The notes below the pieces were generated by a model. The model made no database searches, was not told the origin of the DNA, and saw only the letters and a list, made by a program, of their open reading frames with translations. Positions 18,740-31,753 of a DNA stretch of 64,000 bases are shown one piece after another. The stretch spans positions 225,509-289,508 of the forward strand of contig NW_004457406.1 in assembly GCF_000313135.1 (NCBI RefSeq). Direction: 5' to 3'. The position numbers were made by a program, and so were the translations under genes. Within the stretch, counting starts at the first letter, position 1. Each line of letters opens with the position of its first letter. The DNA comes from Acanthamoeba castellanii str. Neff. Taxonomy: Eukaryota > Discosea > Longamoebia > Acanthamoebidae.

Positions 18740-20762
18740 TCAGTGGTGGTCTTTGCCAAAGAAGGAGGACCAGAAGTGGGTGATCTTCTTCTGGGGGTCG
18801 TCCGCCCCGCGCGGGCTGATGTTGTCCTTCGAACCGCCGCCGACGCCGTCAGTCGACGACGACTCCGTTCGCCCGAGCCCGCTCTCGGCCTCGGCCTCAT
18901 CCGCCTCACCTTCGCTCTCCGCCTCCTTCTCGTCGTCGTCGTCGGCTTCCACCAGCGATCGCAAGACCCCGGCGCCCTTGGCCTGCTTGATCACCTCCTT
19001 GGCCATACTCATCCGCTTCAAGATGTCCTGCTCACACAACATTTTTTTCTCATGTAAGCCGTGCGTGCGGCGGTGTGTGTCGTGTCGTGTCGTGTTGCGT
19101 GTGCGGTGTGTGTCGTGTCGTGTCGTGTACCTCTTCGATGAGTTCGTGGACCTTCTGCTTGATCTCGAAGGGGAAGGGGATGTTGTTGGCGTCGTTGAGC
19201 TCGAGGTAGTGCAGCTCCTTGGACGACAGCGAGAAGACCTGCGCCGTTTCGAGCAGCAGCGACTCGTCGCCCGCCTCCTCGTTGCCCTTGCCCGCGTCCA
19301 TCTTCTGGATGTCCGACATCGACAGCCGCTCCTCCATATCTGCGCGCGCCCCCGCCCACACGCTACTCAACGACCGCACTCGCACGACCGCAAGCGCATG
19401 ACCGCACTCGCCCGACCGCACGCGCACGACGACACGCGCGAGAGTGATGACGTACCGGTGGGGGTGTACATGGCGAGCACCTGCTTGATCTGGAGGGAGT
19501 TGAGGCGGGGGATGACCTCGTGTCGCAGCTCCTCCGACGACACGATGAGCTTCTTGGGCATCATCAGCAGCGTGATGATCTCGTGCAGCGGCTCCAGCTG
19601 CACCTTGGCATTCTACACAACAAACCGCACACACGCACACGCAAACTAAGAACACACACACACACGACACACGACACACACGACACACACACGACCGCAC
19701 AGATGAGCGCACCTCGAGCCAGAGGCCGCCCTCTTCGATGATCCAGCTCTCGAGGTTGGCGAGGTGCATTTTGATGTCGACCGCCTTGTCGACGGTGCAC
19801 AGCTGGCGCACGAGCAGGATCTCGTTGAAGAGGGTGGCGTTGATGAAGTAGAAGACCTGCGCGAAGAACTTCTGCACGAGCGAAAGGAACACAAAGTTCT
19901 GGACCAGGCCCAGCAGGTACTTGGACAGCACCTCCTTCACCGGCTGGATCGTGTTCATCGCCCTATAATCATCATCGTCGTCGTCGTCGCACACGCACAC
20001 ACATCAGCGATCGCACGCGCCGCACAGGGCACACGACACGACACGACACGACACGCACCGCACAGAGCACACGACACGACACGACACGATACGCACCGTT
20101 GAGGGGAGCCGGCGAGGTTGCGGGGCGAGGCGAGGCTCTTGCCGAGGACGGACTCGTGGAGGGTGTCGGCGAGGTCGGCGTAGGCCCGCTTGAGGAGGAG
20201 CGCGTAGAGCTTGGTCACGAGCTCGCTCAGCTGACGCTTGAAGGCCACGGGGGAGGTGGTGGCCCGCCGGATGCGGTCGGGCGACACCGCGAACTCGTGC
20301 GCCTCGTCAAAGTCGTCGAAGCTGGTCACCGTGTACAGCTCCTCTTCGTCTTCGTCTTCGCTTTCGCTTTCGTTCTCGTTTTCGTTTTCGCTTTCGCTCT
20401 TTTGGTCGTCGTTGTCCAACTCGGCGCCCTTCCGGCGCTTCTCGGCCTTGGCCGCGGTCTTCAGCTCCGCCAGCTTCTCGCTCACCAGGTGGAACAGCGT
20501 GCACACATTGGACAACCAATATCTGCAGACATATGCGACGCGCGTGTGTGCGTGTGCGAGTGTGCGCGTGTGCGGTCATGCGTGTGCGGTCGTGTCGTGT
20601 CAGAGCTGGGGGAGGGAGCGATGGGGCTTTGTGAGAGGGGTGTACATGATGAGTTCGATCTCGCCAGAGTTCTTTTGTACGGTGTGGTACAGCTCCTCGA
20701 TGATCAGCGCCAGGATCTCATTCCGGCCGCGCACGATGTCCTCCTTGCTCTTGTGCACCTAC

Positions 20763-20801
<39 letters not shown>

Positions 20802-23800
20802 CGCACACGCAAATGACACATGACAAACGCGGTGCATTGGCGACGGAGGTTTACCAATGGGAGAGAGGGGGTGGGCCTGCGTGTGGTACCTTGGCTTCGG
20901 GGCGGGCGAAGATGTGCCAGTGGGTGAACAGGGAGTAGATGATCAGCGCCGGCGCGGGGACGCCCGACACGAAGCCCGGCTCGAGCTCGGACAGCAGGAA
21001 CCGCACCATCTCCTGCGACGTCGAATCCCTATGTACCGCCCAGCCCGTGCGGTCAGCAAAGAACGAATAACGAAGCGAAGAACGAAAAACGACGCTAACA
21101 AAAGCGAAGAAGAACGAAAGGCGACGAATGGTACCGGGGGTCTGGGAGGAGGGTCATGATGGCTTCGTTCTCGAGGCCGACGAGGGAGAACTCCTGGTCG
21201 CGGTACTTCTTCTGGAGCTTCTCGAGAAGGTCCCGCTCGATCTCCCTCCGCTTCTTGGCCTTCTCCGACTCCTCCCCGCGGCTGTGCTGGCGCGTCTCCA
21301 TCATCGCCACCGGCTGCAGCTGCTGCAACTGCTGGGGCTGCGGTTGGGCAGCCTCCACCTGCAGGACCTGCGGCGCACGCTCGGCCTTGGTCGCCACCTT
21401 GGCCTTGACCTTATCTGTCGACGCATTCCGCAGCTTCTCGGGGCGCCGGTGGCCCGGCTGCAGCTGCTGGCGCTCGACCGCGCGGGTGTCGACATTGACG
21501 ACCGCGTCGACATCGGCGGCGGTAGCGGCGGCGGTCTGGCGCTTGTGCTCGGCCTCGGCCGCCGCCTTTTGCTTGCGCCGCTCCTCGAACTCGCGCGCCT
21601 TCTCCTTCTCGGCCTCGATCTCGCGCTCGATCCGCTTCATGAAGGCCTCGCGCTCGTCCCGCTTCTTATCCGCGGCCCGCGTGCTGCTGACGTCAGCAGC
21701 CTCCGCGACCTTAAGAGCACTGCGTTTGGGCGAGCGTCGATCTGCTGACGTGGCAGCCGCAGCCGCCTGCTCGTCGAACGACAGTTGGCGCGACGTGGGG
21801 ACCGCAGCCGCGGAGGTGAGGCTGCGCCGGCGCCGGCGGTCGCGCTCGATGTCGCTGCTGATCCGGCTCAGGGGCCGGCCGGAGGCGGTCGGCGTAGTGT
21901 TGACCTCGTCGGCCACGCTGGGCAGGCTCGACTGGGACAGGCTCATGGGCGAGCGCCCGCCGCGCGGGTGCGGCGAGCCGCCGCCGCCACTGCCGCCCAG
22001 GGGGGACCCACGGGTCGGCACGTTCTCTCCGGAGATGGTCTTGATCGACGAAAAGTCGCTGATCCGCTTCTGAAGCGTCTCCATCTTCCGACCGTCCGTC
22101 TTCGTTAGCGGGCTTCGAATTCTGTGTGTGTCGTGTGTCGTGTGTCGTGTATGTCGTGTAAGCAAATGTTGATGAAGCACGCACACACGGGAAAGTGGTG
22201 ACGAACCGAAGCTTTTCGAGCTCGCGGTGGAGCTCGAGGATCTTGGCCTCGTAGTCCTCCTCGTCGGCCTCCATCTTCTCCTCCATCTCGCGCATGAGTT
22301 CCTTCATGCGCTCGTTCTCCTCGCGCAGCCGCTGGGCCTCCTCACCCTCGGCCTGGCTGGCCGTCGCCACCACCCGATCGCGCTCCCGCGCCTCGCGCAG
22401 CTCGGCCAGCTCGCGGGCCAGCCCGGCGCTGCGCTCGGCCTCTTCGGCGAGCCGGGTCCGCAGCTCGTCGAGCTCCTTCTCATGGTTGCGCGCCTGCTCG
22501 CGCCCGGCCTTCTCCTTGCGCGCGCGCCGCTCGTCCTCCTCCTTGCCGCGCCGCTCGTCGGCCAGCTTGACGTCGCGCAGCGCTCGGCGCAGCTCGTCGA
22601 GCTCGTCGCGCAGCTGCGCGTTCTCCTTCTCGACCTTCTTCTTGATCTTGTTCTCGGCCGACAGGCGCCACTCGAGCTCCTGGACCTTGTTCTCGAGCGC
22701 GGCCTTGGCCGCCACCACCGTCGACAGCTGCCGCGCCTCCTTCTTGAGCTCGGCAAGCTCGCGCTTCGCCACCTTTTGCCTGTCATGTGCGGCGTGTGCG
22801 GTGTGTTGTGTGCGGCGTGTGCGGTGTGCCAGGCCATGCATCAGTGATGTTCGGCGGTTGCATGGGAACAGTGGGGTGGTACCGCCAGAGGTTCTGGGCA
22901 ACGATGACGGTGTGTCGGTATTTCTGGAATTCCTTGCGCTTGAGGAGTCCACGAATCTGCGTCTGGATGGTCACCGCCGCCTTCTCGCGGCGCTCCGCGC
23001 GCAAGGCTCTGTTTTTCGTAGTTAGTCATCTTGTTTGTGTCGTGTGTGTCGTGTGTGTCGTGTGTGTCGTGTGCCGTGTGCCGTGCCTCTTTTCGCGCTT
23101 GGCAACAAAGACGCGTTGGACGTAGATGAGCGCCTTGCGCTGCTTGAGATAGCGCGAGCGCGCGATGAATCTGCGCGAGGCCGTTTGGATCTTCGTGGCC
23201 GCTGCGTTCTCACGCAACCCGCGCAGCTTGCCCTTGGCCACCACCGACCGGGCGACTGCAACAACATTGTTAGTTATCTGTTTAAGGTGGCGGTGGCGCG
23301 AGCGGTCAAGGTGGCGATCGACGCGTACATGTCTGTAGACGCACGACGGCGCGCAGGATGTTGCGGTAGCGGCGGAAGTCCTTGTAGCCGCGCCACGTCT
23401 TCTGGATCTTGAGCGCGGCCTCGCTCAGCTTTTCTCCGCGTTTCCGCTCCAGCACAGCGATCTGTCACACAATCACACCATCAGCTTTCTTCTGCGCGCA
23501 CATGGCACGGCACACAGCACAGCACGACACACAGGAAGTGTTTGCTGTGGTTACCTGACCACCCTTGAGGAAGAGCTTGGTGATGCCAAACTGGTAGTGG
23601 CGCTTGGCGAGGCTGAGCGCGCCCACCAGATCCTTGCAGGCGTCCTGCGGCGACGCCGCGTCCTTTCCGGCCGACGGCGCCAGCACGCGATACCTACCAA
23701 ACACCAACAAATAGAAAATAAATAATATGATAAAAATAAATAATACATGATAAAAAATGATATATTGGAAATACGTATGAAATAACTAACTAAATAAATA

Positions 23801-26409
23801 TTATCATAATAATCGGTACCGCTTATAAAACTGGTCGTAGCTGTGGCGACCGGGGTAGCCGGCCATGCTGATGCGCACCTGGCCGGGTGGTGTGAGCGAC
23901 GAGTCGGTTGGGTGCGGATCGGGAGTGGGAGTGGGTGTGGGTACCGATTCGAGGACGCCGCCGCAGCGAAGTTGGTGGAGCACCTGGGGCTTGTCGAAGA
24001 GGGCGGGCTTCTTCTGCGGATTGGGCTTGATACAGCGCACATAGTGCGGAGTGGTCTTGCCGATGGTGTTCATCAGGCTCGACAGCGAATCCTGTGTTAC
24101 TAAGAGTGAGCGTGTGTCGTGTGGTCGTGTCGTGTCGCGTCGTGTCGTGTCGTGTCGTGTCGTGTCGTGTCGTGTCGTGTCGTGTCGTGTCGTGTCGCTG
24201 TCGCTGTCGTCGTCGTGTCGTGTCGTGTCGTGGTTCAACGAGCGAAGAAGAAAAAGCGAACCCTGAACTGAGCAGCGACGGACACGAACTTGAACGAAGA
24301 GCTGCCCCCGCCGTCCCTGCCTCCCTGCCGACCCGACGCCGGGCCTTAAAAACAAAAATAAATAAATAAATAATCAACCATTTAAACAACAAAAGAAGGC
24401 TGGCGAGCGGTGGCGGCGTGGTACCGGCGGGGGCGGGCTGGGCTTTCGGAGCCTTGAAGACGTCGCGCACGAACTCCGATTTGCTCTCGAGCATGACCTT
24501 GACCTGGTCCTCGATAATGTAGTCCTTGTTCTTGTCTGCAACGCACAGACCGTGCGATCAGTTCAGCAAGTGTACAACAATGCAATTATAGAATATGATG
24601 CGTGCAAGCGATATGTGGTACCGAGGAATGTGGCGGTGTCGTAGGTGACGCGGCCGGCATAGTGGGATACAGTGAAGGAACTCTCAGCGAATCGGTCCGA
24701 TGAGAAATACCTAGCACAGCAATCTTAGCATTCCAGCGACAATCATACATCGCACACGCACGACCGCACACGCACACAACGAATGACACTCATGAAATGC
24801 GGGGCGTACTTGTTCTTGGCGTGGTTCTGCTTGAGCTTGAGAGCAAAGGTGCTGGCAGAGGCCTTGGGGAAGCGGCACTCCTCGTCCAGAAGCGACAGAA
24901 TGCCGAGCGGCTTTTGCTCGATGAGGTCCAGACACTCCTGGTTGTCGTTGAAGTTGATGTAGGACCAGTCGAGCTTCTCCTTCAGGTACTCCTGCTGCTC
25001 GTGCTTGAAGATGTGCTGGTTGAACTGCTGCTGCAACTACACGCCCAAACAACGAAGAATGTCAGCAACGCTGATTGTGTGTCGTGTCATGTTGTCGTGT
25101 CGTGTCGTGTCGTGTGTGTGTGGGGTGTGTGTGGTGTGTGTGTTGTGTCACATTGGAATGCGAACCTTTTCGTTGGCGTAGTTGATGCAGAACTGCTCGA
25201 AGCTGTTGACTTCGAACGACTCGAAGCCGTAGATGTCGAGTACGCCGATGAAGACCTCCTCCTCGCCCTCCTTGAGCGTCGACGCCTTCTTGTTCTTCTC
25301 GATGTTGTCGTTAAGCGCAACGACGATCCAGTCGAACATGCGCTGAGTAGAGAAGCATCGCGAGCGAGTCGCGTGCGCCTTCGGCCTGCTCCTCGTCCAT
25401 GTCCACAAAATAGACTTCGCGGCCGGCCACCATCTTGCGCTGCAGGAGGGACTTCTTCATCAGCTCGAAGTCGCACTGGAGGAGCGTCGCCGCGATTTGG
25501 ATTGGCTCATCCGATCCGCCTATCACGCCAGAGTCCACGAATGTCAACGATACGCACACGCACACGCACACGCACACGCACACGCACACGCACACGCACA
25601 CGCACACGCACACGCAACACATGACAAAAGTTTGCGTACTCTTCTTCCAGTTGCCGAGGTGGAGGACGGCGGCGAGGAGCTTGAAGATCTCGAGNNNNNN
25701 NNNNNNNNNNNNNNNNNNNNNNNNNNNNNNNNNNNNNNNNNNNNNNNNNNNNNNNNNNNNNNNNNNNNNNNNNNNNNNNNNNNNNNNNNNNNNNNNNNNN
25801 NNNNNNNNNNNNNNNNNNNNNNNNNNNNNNNNNNNNNNNNNNNNNNNNNNNNNNNNNNNNNNNNNNNNNNNNNNNNNNNNNNNNNNNNNNNNNNNNNNNN
25901 NNNNNNNNNNNNNNNNNNNNNNNNNNNNNNNNNNNNNNNNNNNNNNNNNNNNNNNNNNNNNNNNNNNNNNNNNNNNNNNNNNNNNNNNNNNNNNNNNNNN
26001 NNNNNNNNNNNNNNNNNNNNNNNNNNNNNNNNNNNNNNNNNNNNNNNNNNNNNNNNNNNNNNNNNNNNNNNNNNNNNNNNNNNNNNNNNNNNNNNNNNNN
26101 NNNNNNNNNNNNNNNNNNNNNNNNNNNNNNNNNNNNNNNNNNNNNNNNNNNNNNNNNNNNNNNNNNNNNNNNNNNNNNNNNNNNNNNNNNNNNNNNNNNN
26201 NNNNNNNNNNNNNNNNNNNNNNNNNNNNNNNNNNNNNNNNNNNNNNNNNNNNNNNNNNNNNNNNNNNNNNNNNNNNNNNNNNNNNNNNNNNNNNNNNNNN
26301 NNNNNNNNNNNNNNNNNNNNNNNNNNNNNNNNNNNNNNNNNNNNNNNNNNNNNNNNNNNNNNNNNNNNNNNNNNNNNNNNNNNNNNNNNNNNNNNNNNNN
26401 NNNNNNNNN

Positions 26410-26462
<53 letters not shown>

Positions 26463-27548
26463 GTGTGTGTGTGTGTTGTGTCGTGAGTGTGTCGCGTGGG
26501 TACCGACTCTCTCGTGGGCCTTAGCTGGGCGTACCTGGTTGTGGACGTTGCCTTCGCCCTTGTTTTCTTCGCCCATCGCGGCAAAGTACTGCAGCAGGAA
26601 CTTGGTCGTCTCCGTCTGTTCGGCGCACCGTACAGTACGGCATCTCGGGGTCAGTAAAGTGGTCCTGTGGGGAGTGGGCCGGGCCTGGCTGGTTGGTGTG
26701 GAACGAGTACCTTGCCGGCGCCGGATTCGCCGGACACGAGGATCGACTGCGAGCACCGCTCGGTGAGCATCGAGCGGAAGGCATCCTCGGCAATCGCATA
26801 CACATGCGGCGACAGCTTGCCTGCAGGCCACCGCGCGTTCATGTCAACACACACACACACACACCACACACACGACACACGACACACACGACACACACGA
26901 CACACGAACCGAGAGGCTGGCCGCAGTATTGGGAGATCATTTGTTTGCTGTATAGCGGCAGCCGCTGGTAGGGATTGACGGCGATGAGGATCGGCCCGGT
27001 GTAGGTGTAGATCTGGCTGATCATGTAGCGGACGTGGAGGTTGTGGAGGATGGCGGCCTCGTGCATGTAGCTGAGCTTGGTGAGGTCGTCCACGCCCTCG
27101 AGAATGGCCGGGTTGCGCAGCCAGATGCTGTCGGCCGCGAGCACCTCCTCCTTGTCGTCCTCATCCGCGCGGACCAGAAAGCTCTGCTGTGCTGCCCGCC
27201 CTTGCTGGCGCCGCCGCCGCCCTGCTGCTCTTCCACGACCACTCCGGTCTGGAAGCCCTCAGTCGCGTGCGGCACCCACACTTGCACTCCCTGTCATCGT
27301 GACACGACACGCAACACAAAAAAAAGACGCACACACGCACGACACACGACACAAGACGACACAGTGGTTGAGGCAGTGACGAAAAGGGGAGAGAAAGAAC
27401 GAAAAGCGACAGGAAGAGCGAAAGAAAGAACGAAAGCGACAAGAGAGGGGAGGGCGAACCGGTCCAAGGGAGGTCTGGTCCTCGTCGTCGTCATCGCCAA
27501 GTCCACCACAGGTGCTTCTGCGGCTGCTTGCTCGGGTGTCGACTCCAT
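18740..27548 (-). CDS. class V-like myosin heavy chain (dilute domain), copy A
   Basis: ATG 27548, stop 18740-18742, many exons. Order: N-terminal SH3-like segment ([11 protein letters not shown]); motor with P-loop GESGAGK|T split by an intron, switch [10 protein letters not shown], actin-binding HYVRCIKPN, converter FLKGG; about five IQ-type motifs (about 23480-22860) for light chains; coiled coil (about 22790-22200); Ser/Arg-rich linker; DIL cargo domain (about 21030-19140, [25 protein letters not shown]); acidic tail ending [11 protein letters not shown]. This is the layout of actin-based organelle-transport myosins V/XI. Switch I falls in the gap 25695-26409. Two frame breaks occur, a missing base near 27190 and an extra base near 25344, each inside a highly conserved segment. 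They are likely consensus errors, though early decay is possible. Confidence 0.88.
24119..24236. repeat. (GTGTC)n pentamer microsatellite in myosin A intron
   Basis: Long run of CGTGT units with a GTCGCTGTCGTC interruption; one of the longest of the many such intronic tracts in the window. Confidence 0.9.
25551..25620. repeat. (ACGCAC)n microsatellite in myosin A intron
   Basis: About eleven hexamer units, the complement of the USP intron repeat. Confidence 0.9.
25695..26409. other. assembly gap (N run) in myosin copy A
   Basis: 715 Ns replace motor exons between the post-P-loop exon (about 26535-26620) and the exon ending LHLGNWKK (25694). A (GT)n tract of about 50 bp abuts the gap on the right, probably the reason assembly failed. 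Confidence 0.95.
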
Positions 27549-28116
27549 CTTGTGATGTGGTGTGGCTCTACACTCGATCTATGGATTTACAATAAATAAA
27601 AATAATTGAAGAAAAATACTCAATATTCGTTTGATTCCTTGGCTGCGTAGTCCGTGAGGAGCGATGATGCCAACGTTCTTCGCTTTGGTCTTGGCCTCTT
27701 TCGTTGCTTCGTGTGCCAATGAAAAGATGAAAGTGCAAGCTCAGGCCCCGAGGAGATAGAGCACCAGGAAAAGAAAAAAGAAAATGGACTTTAATTGGTG
27801 CTTCGCAGCCACACGCAAACAGTCGCAAGGCCCTCAACAAGAGCTTTACGCAAAGAAGACGAACGTGTAGAGAGCCAGGGCACCTTTGCGAATACGGCAT
27901 TCGCAAACTCAACGGCACCATCACTTTCAGAGTTTAATCTGGCGTAAACTGGAGGACACACTCACGCCACCGCACGCGCACCGCCGCAACACTCAACGTC
28001 GTACCTGCGCCACACAATACGCGCACGCACCAGCCAGCCAACCTTCTTTCTCCTGCGAAGTCCGCGTGCGCGACCGTGAAAATATTTATTTTACAGTTCC
28101 ATCTGCCGCAGCCCAC
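27549..28116. other. bidirectional promoter region between myosin A and NR2C2AP-like gene
   Basis: 568 bp between divergent start codons (27548 minus, 28117 plus). A 31-codon plus ORF at 27664-27759 (MMPTFFALVLASFVASCANE...) resembles a signal peptide, but it ends at once and has no supporting exon, so it is not called as a gene. An AT-rich stretch lies at 27580-27640. Confidence 0.4.
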
Positions 28117-28981
28117 ATGCAGTCGTTGGTAAAGGGGGCTGCTGGTGATATCACGTGCAGGTCCACAGGTTCTTCCTTGCTTGCGATTTGTGTTTTATCA
28201 CAATTGCATTGGCAGAAGTAATCTCGGGTAGTGCTGATTTCATTAATTAATCTATTGGGATTGGTACGGCAGGGTGAGTTCGGTGCTCAATCGAGACACG
28301 AAGCTGTTCGGGAAGCAGCACATGCTCGATGGTTCCGACGAAACCTGCTGGAACTCGCACCAGGTACATCCTCGTGCTGCCTCCGCCCTTCTCTGGTGGC
28401 TTTTTGGCGCCCCTGTCTGCCGGGTGCTGCAAGACCTCACCACTGCACATACGTAGGGCTCGCCGCAGTGGGTCGTTGTTGTGTTCCCCGAGGCGGTGGA
28501 CGTGGCCGAAGTCAGGATCATGTTTCAGGGCGGATTTGTAGGACAGGTCTGCCTCCTGCGTGGTGTGCGTGCGTGGTGTGCGTGCGTGCGTGCGTGGTTC
28601 GTCCACTACTCAGGTGCGTGAGTGTGCTGACACCGTTCCTTCTTCATATGCACTGCAGGAGTGTAAATTCTTGGTTTCGCCTGAGGAGAAGTCGAAGGAG
28701 TTCGCCTTCCTCGCCAACTTCTATCCCGAGGACGTCAATTCTACACAGATATCCTTCCAACCTTCCCTCATTCGCTCTTCATCATTCATCTTCTTCTTTT
28801 TCGTCGTTTGTTCACCGTTTAGCTTCGCTTATGTTATTGCCTTGACTCCCTCCACGTGTTCAAGTGCGAGGCCAAGCGAGTGCGCCAGCTCAAGCTGCTG
28901 TTCGACAAGAGTACCGACTTCTACGGGCGCGTCACCATCTACCAACTCGATGTCCTGGGCCAGCCCTCCCCCGCCGAATAA
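28117..28981 (+). CDS. NR2C2AP-like galactose-binding-fold protein
   Basis: Five exons give 146 aa, close to the animal protein's roughly 140: 28117-28160, 28273-28363, 28457-28546, 28659-28748, 28856-28981. Hallmarks of the nuclear receptor 2C2-associated protein family: RVSSVLNRDTKLFGK, DETCWNSHQ, QWVVVVFPEAV, MFQGGF, FYPEDVNS, FDKSTDFYGRVTIYQLDVLG. The fold is a discoidin/APC10-like beta-sandwich. In animals it represses an orphan nuclear receptor. Amoebae lack nuclear receptors, so the ancestral role must differ and is unknown. The family alignment requires the fourth intron (28749-28855) to have AT-AC borders. Confidence 0.85.
28749..28855 (+). other. probable U12-type AT-AC intron
   Basis: The intron starts ATATCCTTCC after ...ACACAG and ends CTCCAC before GTGTTCAAG. 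ATATCCTT is the minor-spliceosome 5' consensus. TGCCTTGAC at 28838-28846 matches the U12 branch consensus TTCCTTRAC with one mismatch. The branch A is 10 nt from the 3' end, within the U12 range. The joint gives NSTQ|VFK in frame. Confidence 0.8.
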
Positions 28982-29282
28982 ACCACCACGTGCTGCTACC
29001 AGCCGCGCCCTCCTTTGGCCCGTCCTCGTGTTTCGTTTACGTTTGCGTTTCATCTTGCGTTTCGTGTTTAGTTTAGGTTTCTGGTGCTTGGCATGGCTGA
29101 GAAAAGGTAAGTGCGCCCCTTCTTTGGAGAGAACTCAGCTCAGACATTTTTGGAACAGTTTCGAGAGACGAAAAGGAGAACGAGACGTTGTGTCCTCCGT
29201 CTAGAGCGTAAGTGGAACCGCTCAACAAGAACACTTCGTCTCCTCCTGAAATTCATGAGCCAGTTGAACTAGTGTTGACGAC
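28982..29282. other. intergenic region upstream of myosin B
   Basis: About 300 bp. It holds a short ATG GCT GAG AAA AG followed by GTAAGT (29093-29108), which could be a 5' UTR or alternative first exon, but it does not join in phase to the next coding exon. Myosin B translation is placed at 29283. Confidence 0.35.
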
Positions 29283-31719
29283 ATGCAGACCGACCAAAGC
29301 CTGCTCACTCCGGTATCGAGACCTCCCTATCTTCATCTTCAGCTCCTCTTCTTTTCTTTTTCTATTTTTCTCTGTTTTTCTCTTCCTTTCTACAATTTGA
29401 TGTGGCTTGGTGTGGTGCAGGGCGTTCAAGTATGGGTGCCTCACCCGACTGAAGGATTCCGGGCGGCGGAGGTCGTCGAACCCGTACCCAAGAAGGGATT
29501 CAAAGTTCGCATTGACGAGGACGAAAAGCCGGTGCGTGGCATGTGTGTGCGCTTTGTGTTCCATTCCAACTGTGCCACAGCCTCACGACACGCATGCAAC
29601 ACGGCGCATGTGTCCACATATTGTTGAATGCTAACGCCCAGTAATTAAATAATAATAATAACAACAATAACAATAGGTCGAGGAGATTCATCCACACACC
29701 GACATATGGCTGCGCAACCCGGCCATTCTCGAGGGCGTGGACGACCTCACCAAGCTCAGCTACATGCACGAGGCCGCCATCCTCCACAACCTCCACATGC
29801 GTTACATGACCATGCAAGTTTACACCTACACTGGTACAGCGTGAGCACCACACGACACCACGCGACACGCGACACGCGACACGCGACACGCGACACGCGA
29901 CACGCGACACGCGACACGCGACACGCACCTTGATACTTACCGCCATTCCCTGTGCAGGCCCCATTTTGATTGCTGTGAACCCCTATCAGCGGCTGCCCAT
30001 CTACAGCAAGCAGATGATCTCCCAATACTGCGGCCAGCCTCTCGGTTCGTGCGCGTCTCTCTCTCTATACTCTGTGGTGTGTGTGTGGTGTAGTGTAGTG
30101 CGTGCGTGCGGTGTTAAAGGCGTGCTGCGCTCTGAGAGCTACGGTGCCTAACGGCTCTATGGTCCGCAGGCAAGCGATCCCCGCACGTGTACGCGATTGC
30201 CGAGGATGCCTTCCGTGCGATGCTCACCGAGCGGCGCGCGCAATCGATCCTCGTGTCCGGCGAATCCGGCGCCGGCAAGGTACTTACTAACTACCACCAC
30301 CTCGACATGAGTTGATCGACTTCACCTCATGCCGTACTGTACGGTGCGCTGAACAGACGGAAACGGCCAAGTTCCTGCTGCAGTACTTTGCCGCGATGGG
30401 CGAAGAAAACAAGGGTGAAGGCAACGTCCACAACCAGGTACGCCCAGCTCACTGAGTTGCCCGCGCTGAGCTTGCGAATCTCTTCTTTTTCACTGATTGT
30501 ATGCCACACGCGACGTGACGGATGATCAATCATCACAATCACAGGTTCTGGAGTCGACGCCGCTGCTGGAGGCGTTCGGTAACGCCAAGACGCTGCGTAA
30601 CGACAACTCTTCGCGCTTCGGTAAGTTCATCGAGATCCAGTTCGATCGCAGCGGCAACATCGCCGGCGCCTCCATCCACACCTGTACGACACCAGCCTCT
30701 CTCTCTCTCTCTCTCCCCCCCCCCGCCTTTTCCGCCTCTCTTGTCGCCGAGCCGCGGCTGGTCTGACCCTGAGCCGGGCGTTAATTGTTGTCGACCCCAT
30801 ATACAGACCTGTTGGAGAAGTCGCGGATCGTGCGGCAGATGAACGGAGAGAGGAACTACCACATCTTCTACCAGCTCATCGCGGGTGCGACCGACGACGA
30901 GAAGGCGAAGTACCACTTGACCTCTGGTTGGCGCCCCCTCCCCCCTACACCGCACGCTCGGCTCACGCGCGCGTGTGCGACACACACTGACTCGCATGTG
31001 CAGTTGCGGACTACCGCTACGTCAGTCAGAGCGACTGTATGGAGATCGAAGGTGTGGCGGACGAGAAGGTGTTCGGGCACACGAAGAAGGCCCTCACCAT
31101 CGCCGGCATCGGAGCCGACCTGCAGTCGGAGATGTGGAAACTCGTCTCCGCCATCCTCCACCTCGGCAATTGGAAGAAGGGTGCATAACCCTCACCTTGT
31201 GTGCGCGTGTGCGTGCGCACTCTTTGCCGATACGTGTGTCGTGTGTGTGCTGTGCGTGTGTGTGTGTGTCGTTTGCAGGAAATGACGGTCCTCTCCAAAC
31301 GGCGTGTTCGCTGATGGAGTGCGACTTCGAGGGCATAAAGAGCTCGCTCACACAGCGGAAGGTCGTTGCCGTGCGCGAGGTCTACATTGTCGACCTGGAC
31401 GACGAACAGTCCGAGGGCGCCAGGTACTTATCGCCTCACACATCGCCGCACACGCACACGCACACACGCACACACACACCACAATTCGGAATGTCGTCGC
31501 TGACTTGTGTTTGTTACAAAGGGACGCGCTTGCAATGCTGCTCTACTCGCGCCTCTTTGACTGGCTGGTCGTGGCGCTGAACGACAATCTGCAGCGGAAC
31601 AAGAAGCCCGGCTCGTCGGATGACGTCTTCATCGGCGTGCTCGACATCTACGGCTTCGAATCGTTCGACGTCAACAGCTTCGAGCAATTCTGCATCAACT
31701 ACGCCAACGAAAAGGTTCA

Positions 31720-31753
<34 letters not shown>

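Noticed and set aside
24119..24236. Regular CGTGT arrays as CRISPR or telomere-like repeats
   Set aside because: Units are 5-7 bp with no spacers, lie within introns, and do not match TTAGGG/TTTAGGG-type telomere repeats.
27664..27759. 31-codon ORF resembling a signal peptide
   Set aside because: It ends directly after the hydrophobic stretch, has no in-phase following exon, and lies in a bidirectional promoter region.
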